From positions 1 to 64,000 of the forward strand of contig JAZKJV010002315.1 of the NCBI GenBank assembly GCA_037367405.1: a stretch of DNA of 64,000 bases, read 5' to 3'. The stretch comes from Ottelia alismoides (Eukaryota > Streptophyta > Magnoliopsida > Alismatales > Hydrocharitaceae). Made by a program: the position numbers and the translations under genes. The notes beneath the pieces were generated by a model. The model ran no database searches. It saw only the letters and a list, made by a program, of their open reading frames with translations, and was not told where the DNA came from. Shown one piece after another: positions 56,050-64,000 of the stretch (the stretch's first letter is position 1; each line of letters opens with the position of its first letter).

Positions 56050-58446
56050 TGTTGGATATGTGAGCCCACGGCGAGCCATTATGCAATAAATGTTATTGCG
56101 AATATCATTCCCTGATCTGAAATGAAGAATAAATAATTTGCATAATAGGTCCCTCTGTACAATTAGGGTTATGTACCATGGCTATCTTAATGATCATACA
56201 GCTGTTGATTCAATAATTGAATCATAGAGGCTGGTGCTTGGATGAATATCTAAAGAGTTAGATTGAGGACTCATCAAGCACCATTAAATGATTGTTAAGA
56301 TGTGATCTCCAGCCTGAGTAGGAGATGGCAATCCTTTCTCACATAGGCTGATATCTGACTGACCTCTTGATGCAGGTCCTCTGCATAGGAATAGAGATTC
56401 AGAGGTGTCAGATTAGTTAGGTCAAAGAGTTGACTTAACGAGATCGAGATAACCTAAGTCCTATGTTGAATGCTGTCACAACATAGGCACACATCCTCTG
56501 ACCGGAGACAGATGTGTTACTATATGTCTGAGTGTGTACATTTGGCAGACCAATAGGTTGATGACCTAACCAAGGTCTATACACCGGCGCGCTGGTGTGC
56601 ATGTAAGGGCATATGAGTAATACGATCTCTCAAAGGGATCATACAAGTTCACTACTGAACCGGAAGACATGAGCTCACTCATGAGATATTGGGAGGAATC
56701 AAATTCCGTACACGGTCGTCTCGCTTTGGAAGCTTGACTGAATTTGTAGGTTTGATATATACTTTTGGAAAGTATATGATCAAGACCTAGGTATGATATA
56801 TGCTTTTGGAAAGTATATGATCGATACCAAATCCCAATGATCAAATGAGAAACTTAGTGATCAAACCCTGAAGAAGACAGTGTAAAATAGATCTTGATCT
56901 TCGGGTTGACCATGTGTCTTCCAGTATGCAGGATGTACAGGTATTGGGAATACCTGAAGGGTGATGTGATCATAAACGATTGTATATCCATGACGCTTCC
57001 ATTCCGAGGGAGTGATGAAACAGGTCTGGATTTTAGTGACTCCTTTCAGTAGAGAAGCAATCCGATCTTAGTCCAAGTGTTGGACATTGATCTGAATGAG
57101 ATTCAGATTCAAAGAGAAGATTGGATTTGTGGTCTTGATTTAATCAAGCATCTGTGGGAGGTTCCTAAGATCTGGATTTGAGATAAGATCTCAATATCCA
57201 AGTCACTATACATGGAATAATACAATCGCCCTGTCCTTATCTCCAAGTATCTGCGGAGAAAGCACATTATTCATGAAAGGGTTCAAGAATAATTCTTTTG
57301 ATGAAATATCCAAGCAAGGACTTGATGATTAAATGAGATTTAATTATCAAGCTTAATATGAATATAATTCATATTATGAAAATGATTGTCTAAGATAATT
57401 AAATGGGATTTAATTATCAAGGATTAAGAGAATGTGGATAACACTATCCATGATATATGTGTATTATAAATATGATTTATAATATACATATATAAGAGAG
57501 AGAATTTATGTGAATAGCATTTGTTAATTAATAATGTGGATTAGATTCACATTTATTAATTAATTGGAAATGCAATTTACTAACTAGTTTGGGTTGTGAA
57601 TGTGATTCACATATCTTCGATGGCATGATTGAAATATTCACAAATTAATTTGGAATTAATTTGGTGGATATTATTGCAATAATAGTTATTGCAATTTATT
57701 AAGAAGTAATAAGATAAAATAAAAGGAGACAAAATAACCCCCTATAATTTAGGGTGGTTTGTTGACTCCCTTTTTTTGTTGTCACATTATTTCTTAATTA
57801 GTTAAATTAAATTATGTTGATAATGTTGCAACATATTTTAATTTAAATTAATGTTGTTGGTTTTAACCAACAACAATCATAGCCATTGATTTAGCATGGA
57901 CCAAGCATAGCCCTTGGATCCATGTGTCCCATGGATTGAGATCCATTGGATCCTAAACTAGTATAAAAGGAGGGCTAGGGTAGCCTTTCCAAGTGACAAC
58001 ATTCTTGAGTTGAAGAACCCTACTCTCTCTCTCTCTCCCATTCTCGTGGGGTCTCCCTAATATTCAAGTGGCCGTCCACTTTGTGTATTAGGAAGGAGAT
58101 CATTTTTTTCTATGCCTCGACGCTTGGATCTTCGTCAAAGGATTGCGGGAAGGATGCGACTCATCATCGTGCCCGCAAGCGCATTCTCCGTGGGTCGGAC
58201 TTAAGATAGGAGGATCTCTACTTTGGGATCTCGCGATCACAACCACGCTTCAAGAGGTATTCCTTGTACTTTGTGGTTTGATGAAACGATCCGAGAAGTG
58301 TTCTCGTGATCATGTGGTTTCATCTTTAAAGTTAAAAAATTTCAATTTCCGCTTCATCTAGCATCTAGTACGACTAGTTGCTCCGATTGCATACGATGCG
58401 ATCGACACGCTTCCGTGATGCGCTTAAAGATTCACAATATCCTTCA
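56050..58446 (+). mobile_element. 5' LTR of copia 2 (2.4 kb)
   Basis: Starts TGTTGGATATG and ends CCTTCA. TATA box TATAAAAG at 57962-57969. A 31-base phrase with TTTTGGAAAGTATATGATC is repeated near 56763 and 56812. The transcribed part after the TATA box has CTCTCTCTCTC and is followed by the primer site. Confidence 0.88.
57962..57969 (+). promoter_or_regulatory. TATA box of copia 2 LTR
   Basis: TATAAAAG followed by GAGGGC, about 480 bases before the LTR end. Confidence 0.65.
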
Positions 58447-58448
58447 AG

Positions 58449-58461
58449 TGGTATCAGAGCC
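58449..58461 (+). other. Primer-binding site of copia 2 (tRNA-Met type)
   Basis: TGGTATCAGAGCC, two bases after the LTR end. Confidence 0.92.
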
Positions 58462-60860
58462 ATAGGTCGAATAAGGTTTTGGATATTATCCATAGACCTT
58501 AGACGATTTGGTTCTTGAAAGGGTTGCGAAATTTTTACTGCATTTCAATATTTCGCACCTCTGTAAAATTGAATTTTTAGGCTCTGTTTAAAACGTTTAA
58601 ACACGAAATTTTCAATTGGATTTTGTTCCCCATTAAACAAGGAAACCATAGGACTTGAGTTTACTAAATTTGGACTTCATTTGCTCAAGATATGGTCTTT
58701 TGAATATGCTTATATTCACTGTTGCGGGAACTGCGGATTTGAACGTGATTAATGAGATAATTACGGTTTTAATCCGCCTTGAAATGCGTGAATTATCACT
58801 TGGGTTCTTTAATAAATCAAATAGGCAATCTTTGGAAACTGAGTTTGCATTTTTTTGGATTTAAATTGATCAAGATAAGTTAATTTTAGTGATTGGGGGT
58901 CACTGCTGGAAATTAACAATTTTGATCTTGAACCTTGTGATATGTCATTCAATTATCATGATGAAAATTAATTGTTAATTTTCTGGAATAATTAGTGATA
59001 AATATTTGTGAAATATTTAAAGAGATAATTATTTCATTGAGTGACACTTGCCTAAACCACAATGATGAGATATTAGATCTTGATCATTGGTTCATCAACA
59101 AACATTGCTTTCATGAAAACCATAGTTTATCCTACAATTGTTGTAGGACAACTTTTACATGAAAAACCTTTTTGCTTGAATAGGATTGGGGATTTGTCTA
59201 GCAAATCTCCTTATAATAAAAAATGTTTTGATTTATATTATATGGTATAATTTCGGTTGAAAAACCGATGAACATCTCAAAGTACATGATGGTCTATCTG
59301 GTATTATCCTTTCCCGAGGCGGATATGGTGCCTAGTCGGAGAGCATTGGGGTCGCGGGTTGCAACGTATGTGGTCCGTCCCACTCTCGTCGGTACTGGCC
59401 ATGACAGCGGGTAGGGACTGTATAATACCGGAGACAGACAATGTGTATTTTTCTAATTATTAAAATTCGAATAATACGTACTTTGAGTATATACCTATTA
59501 TTCAAGTAAAAGACATGTTTGTTGATTGATGATTGGATTAATGATTAATTTAATATGATTAAATTAATTATATCCAATAAACACTCTATCATGAATAGAT
59601 GTGTATTTCCCTTGGAAGAATTAATTATGTGAATGTGATTCACGATAATTAATTATAAAATTTGAATATGAGGTGGAGGATCACATAAGTGACATCCATG
59701 GTCTCCCGTCAAGGCAAAGGATTTCGTCGCCAGTTGTTGTGTATAGGAGACGCCTGTCCGAAGTGACAGATCCTGTACATGATTTAATTGGATCGGGTTC
59801 TTTGCTTCTCGAAAGAGTAAGGCCGTATACGTAGTGACCCCAATATCGGGTCCTCATATTATTGGGGCGATATTGGATTGCGTATAGCGAGTATTAAGCC
59901 TGTTGACGGTTAGTTCAATTAATGACGGGTCAACATTGCCTTAGGGGTGGTGGGCCCGGGTGTTAAAGACCGAATTGGGAAATGCAAGTTGGACTTGCAA
60001 GGCGGAATGTGTTCCCGCTTCTTTTTATCCGAGTTGTAGGTTCTCATATTATTGGGATGCAACAAAGATAGGAAAGGAGATCCCAGATCTTGCTAGAGAT
60101 ATAATGGTAAGAATATCTCTTACATTGAAAGTAAATAAGGGAATGAACTATCAGTGTTGACAAGGCAAGACAACTTTGATATAAAAATTCCCAAATTAAA
60201 GTAAAACATGTATATATATATATGTATATATATTATATACACTTATGCAAATTTCTTATTTCAGATAATCCTTCATTAAACCCACTCAATGTTATACTCA
60301 ATAATAACCAGTAAAATATCTTGGATTGGACTCATGATCCAGATATTGTACTTGCAATTGAACACATAATGTATGTGGTTGAAATGTGCAAGTTTCCTCA
60401 ACATAATGAGGAATGACAATTAAATAAGAGAATAAGACATCACCTTAGGGTTTGTATGTCTCTATAGTCTTGATCTTTCATCGAGTGTACTTTAGAAGTG
60501 ACATGTCGATGGTGATCGTAATTGTCGAATAATCCTTATAAAATAAAAGAAGATATTTTGGCATACATATGTGCTCGAGACATTTAATCTTGAATGACAT
60601 GGTTCTCTGCATTATGTAGAATGGTAGCTCGAAAGAGATGATATATTCAAAATGTTTGAATACCTACCTGAACCTAAGTCTCCAAGAGTTAAGATGAATG
60701 TAGATATGATGAGTGTCATCATTCTACTATCTATACTCAAGTCATTCATGAAGCTTTATGATATTCATATTGTATGAATTTAATGAAGCATGTACAAATG
60801 TTGAAATGCTCTTACATTGAATTCTTTTGAATTCAACATAAGAGATTCTTTGTCTTTAAC
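58462..60860 (+). other. Long non-coding leader of copia 2
   Basis: About 2.4 kb without recognisable gag. GC-richer islands occur at 59300-59440 and 59700-60060. The phrase CTCATATTATTGGG occurs at about 59851 and 60044. A frame at 59960-60160 has no known domain. It may be a decayed gag plus leader. Confidence 0.45.
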
Positions 60861-63800
60861 AATGGTTGTTTATAGATGAAGAGAGCGCAGTGGAAGCATG
60901 GGTCGGACCCGAATAAGAAGGAAAGTCAAAGAGTTGACCTACTTCTGTGACTTCCATATGACATCCAAAGAGTTGGATGAATGCCAATACTGCAATAGGT
61001 TGATGTGTTGATAGTGTGACTATCAAATCTGTCTAAAATCCTTAGTGAAGGACTCAGATAGAGCATCGGAATAATCTACATATAATCATTGACTCTGACA
61101 TTCTTATTTCATAAGATAAAGTCTGACAATTGTATTCCAATCTTCTAATGACATTTGCAATTGGTTGCATATATATTAGAAGATTAGAAATTTGATCTTA
61201 AGGTTTAATAGTTATCTACATGGATATTGATGTAATTGTTGCATCAATCTCTGTTGGATAGATAGACTTCATATTCTCAGTGGGAGAGTCCTTAGTCTTA
61301 GAGAATGTCTCTATGACCTAGATATTAGAATACCCTCATTGTTTGTTTCTAAATATTGGAAATAAACATGAATTCTGAGATAGAACTATCATAAATAGTT
61401 ATGATGGATATATTTCAGATAGTAATCTAATATCTAGTGGACTCCACAAAATTAGAAAAATTAATGAATGGTTCATTAAGATTTCTAATACTGAAAATTA
61501 AACCTTGATAGATCAATAGGAGGATGAAGATCATTTGACAATGATCTGGCATCAAGCCTTGGACATTTGTCTGTTGATTTGATAAATAGACTAGTAAGAT
61601 ATGAAACTTTAGAATGTCTAAAATTTCAAATCTTACATACTTGTGAATATTGTATTCAAAGTAAAATGTCCAATACACCCTTCTTTGGGAATGGTGTTAG
61701 ATGTCGAGGTATTCAAGATCTCATACATATTGATGTATGTAGATCATCTATATCATAGTAAACATTATGGATATGTAATATCTATTGATGATTACGTATG
61801 ATATGAGATTTCTTCTCTTCAACTAAGAAACCTTTGAAATGTTCAAAGATTTCACAATTTTGGTTTAGAATCAAAATTTGAAGAAAGATGAAATGAATTT
61901 GATCTAACCTAGGTAGCTTGTACCTATTAGATAAAATTCAAAGAATACCTTATGGAGATATGAATATCATTTCTATCTCACTCCTCCAGATAAACCTGAA
62001 CTCAATAGAGTTGTAGGGAGATACAATTGGATCATGTGTGACATGATTTGATCAATGATGAATTTTAGCATAATTATCCTTAGTTTCCAAGTATATATGT
62101 GTAGTAGAGACTACAATATATATATACTAAATGAGGTTCCATGCATGTAAGCTGGAATCTGGCACTTGAGAGTGCTACTTCATTAGGAAAATAAAGCATG
62201 GTATTGGATACCTACTTTATGACCTCGAGATTCTTAAAAGATCTCATCTCTGAGAATGTAATTATTGGAGGATTGAGACTCTTGAGAATCAAGATGAAAA
62301 TGAAGTGAAGGAACTCATTTAATCTTGAAATGACAATGAGGCTCCTGAAATCGGAAACTAAAAGGGACAATTAAAGATGAAGCACTAATACCTCTTCAAA
62401 TAAGTTTGAGGTTGTATTCCATGTGTCAGTTGAGTCTGACAATGATCGGACTTCATGTGATGAAGCTCCTGAGGATCGTGACATGGAAAGATGGATATTA
62501 GCAATAAAGTATAAAGTAGACTTCATGTACAAGTGTTGTATATGGACCCTAGAGGATCCACCTATAAGGGTTTGACCCATTAAGGTGTAAATGGATCTTC
62601 AAGAGAAGAGGGAACCTGATGAGAAGGTAGAGACCTTCAAAGCTCGGTTCGTAGCCATAAGCTACACACCGGAAGAGAAGACATTGCTTGCAATGAGACT
62701 TGCTCTTCGGTAACCATTCTTAAAATCATCAGAATATTGCTAACCTTAGCTACACAACTTGACTATTGCATCTTCAGGATGTAATTCAAGATTGCATTCC
62801 TCTAAGAATACCTCTCTAAGGATATTCACAATGAAGTAGCCCCAGGGCTTCATGGTCGAGGAAAGTAAGGTGTGAAAGCTAAAGAAATCCATCTATGGAC
62901 TCAAATAAGCTTTTTGTAGTTGGAAAATCAGATTTGATGAAATCACAAGTGTTATGATTTCAGATAGAATCTTGATGTACCATGTGAAGCTTAGTGGGAG
63001 TGCCATTGTGTTCATCGTGCTAAATGTAGATAATATCCTAATCATTTGGAATGATATAAGGATGATAATAAGTGTTTTATGATCTGGCTATTCCATACCT
63101 TGAGATATGATCTCAAGAATACCTCTTAGATCTTAGTTCTGAAGGAGTTCAGAAGCAAAGAAAAGAGGGTATTGGGACTGTCACATTTGTAGTACACCTT
63201 GGACATATTCCATTCCTGGAAATTCCAAGAAAGGCTTCCTTCCTTGGGATTTGGTACTGACCTATCTAAAGGAATAGCACCTCAAAGAGTTGAGGAAGTG
63301 AATGCTAGAACTGCTTGCACTTGTGCATCAGTTACGAGAAGCTTAGTGTATGCTAGATGTGTACAAAAGCCAGATATCTGCCATGCAGTGGGAGTAGTAA
63401 ACTGTTACTAATCCTACTATGAAGAAAGAACACTTGATTGCAGAAATAACGATATCTTCAAAGATGACAAGGCTTTAGAGATGGTGATCTCTGAGCCTTA
63501 TCTTTTAGAGCTTAAGACTTTATAGATAGAGATCTAAAAGGTCTTAACTGTGGATACCTTGAGAGATAGTGATCTCCCGGAATAAGATTATTCTAACAAG
63601 GATTATGGAAATACTGGTTATAATAGTTATTGAGCAATAGTGTCAAGGACACTATAATTGCTTTGTCAAGATTGAGTATAGGTTGCATTAGATGCAACAT
63701 TCGCATTGGATGCGAGCACTGTTACCTAGGGATATGCAAGTGCCGTAAAAGGACTTGGCATAGTCTCGCGGGAACAGAGTGACTGATCAGCTTACCTAGC

Positions 63801-63870
63801 TATTTCTAAATAGCTTATGATTGTCACATGAGTGTGGGTTTAAATGATTAGCCCATTAATGGCTCTTTGA
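60861..63870 (+). pseudogene. gag-pol: Copia 2 gag-pol remnant (heavily decayed)
   Basis: Copia domains can be placed in order only by following several frames. A GAG-pre-integrase and integrase start lies at about 61540-61760: LWHQALG-like text in one frame, then HLSVDLINRL, CEYCIQSKMSN with its Cys pair, and LIHIDVC. RT remnants lie at about 62585-62960: KWIFKR, EKVETFKARF, and text related to KKSIYGLKQA and WKIRFDE. RNase H remnants precede the purine tract (AREQ.DDQ-like, near 63760). Dozens of stops and shifts are spread throughout, so no functional protein could be made. The protease active site was not found. Confidence 0.75.
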
Positions 63871-63883
63871 GCTAGTGGGAGAT
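63871..63883 (+). other. Polypurine tract of copia 2
   Basis: GCTAGTGGGAGAT immediately before the 3' LTR start TGTTGG; the form AGTGGGAGA is usual in this copia group. Confidence 0.8.
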
Positions 63884-64000
63884 TGTTGGACATGTGAGCC
63901 CACGGCGAGCCATTATGCAATAAATGTTATTGCGAATATCATTCCCTGATCTGAAATGAAGAATAAATAATTTGCATAATAGGTCCCTCTGTACAATTAG
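63884..64000 (+). mobile_element. 3' LTR of copia 2 (first 117 bases)
   Basis: Matches 56050-56166 with one difference (C instead of T at base 8). The rest lies outside the window. Confidence 0.92.

Larger units (their letters stand above)
56050..64000 (+). mobile_element. Ty1/copia retrotransposon 2 (non-autonomous, 3' end outside window)
   Basis: A 5' LTR (56050-58446), tRNA-Met primer site (58449), a long leader, badly decayed gag-pol, polypurine tract (63871-63883) and the first 117 bases of the 3' LTR (63884-64000). The two LTRs differ at a single position in this overlap. It sits inside LINE ORF1; GGGTC (56045-56049) would be the left target duplication. Confidence 0.9.

Overview
The window is a transposon-rich stretch of a flowering-plant nuclear genome, probably a monocot. 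Evidence for a plant: Athila-type Ty3/gypsy polyproteins with tRNA-Asp-type primer sites, Ty1/copia elements primed by tRNA-Met, a CACTA (En/Spm) element with TNPA- and TNPD-type genes, a plant L1-type LINE, a Mutator-like element with a 9-bp target duplication, and several MITE-like foldbacks. The GC-rich third codon positions of the two small host-like genes hint at a monocot; that is inference. No rRNA, tRNA, CRISPR or bacterial-type feature was seen. Almost every coding region is broken; only two 79-codon genes look intact.

Layout. 1-2462: LTR-like sequence of a retroelement that starts outside the window. 2463-18105: Athila element A (plus strand), lacking gag and protease, with its reverse transcriptase split by a CACTA element (3030-9017, target duplication TTG), a 3 kb spacer and a 4.1 kb 3' LTR (14002-18105). 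A appears to sit inside the LTR of another, opposite-strand Athila-type element D (18106-21016). 21017-36840: the least TE-dense part, holding three foldbacks of one family (21081, 26164, 34014), a Mutator-like element (24689-25359), other MITE-like inverted repeats, two paralogous 79-aa genes on the minus strand (27541-27780 and 34795-35034), and a 5'-truncated LINE tail with an 18-bp target duplication. 36841-64000: a nested stack. Copia element 1 (LTR at 36841) holds a minus-strand Athila LTR B (37702-41641) bracketed by a 340-bp copia duplication, and is cut in its RT by Athila element C (LTR 44920-48599). The gag of C is cut by a minus-strand LINE (50189-56049), whose ORF1 is cut by copia element 2 (56050 to beyond the window).

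How the parts relate. The retroelement genes supply only their own replication (gag, protease, integrase, RT-RNase H; endonuclease-RT for the LINE), and nearly all are dead copies, many with C-to-T type nonsense changes expected of methylated repeats. Copia 2 is the exception in age: its LTRs differ at one of 117 comparable bases although its interior is badly decayed, which suggests mobilisation in trans. The most biologically open items are the conserved small-gene pair, the three-copy foldback family, and the junction that joins an empty-site copy of copia 1 to the primer site of Athila B.
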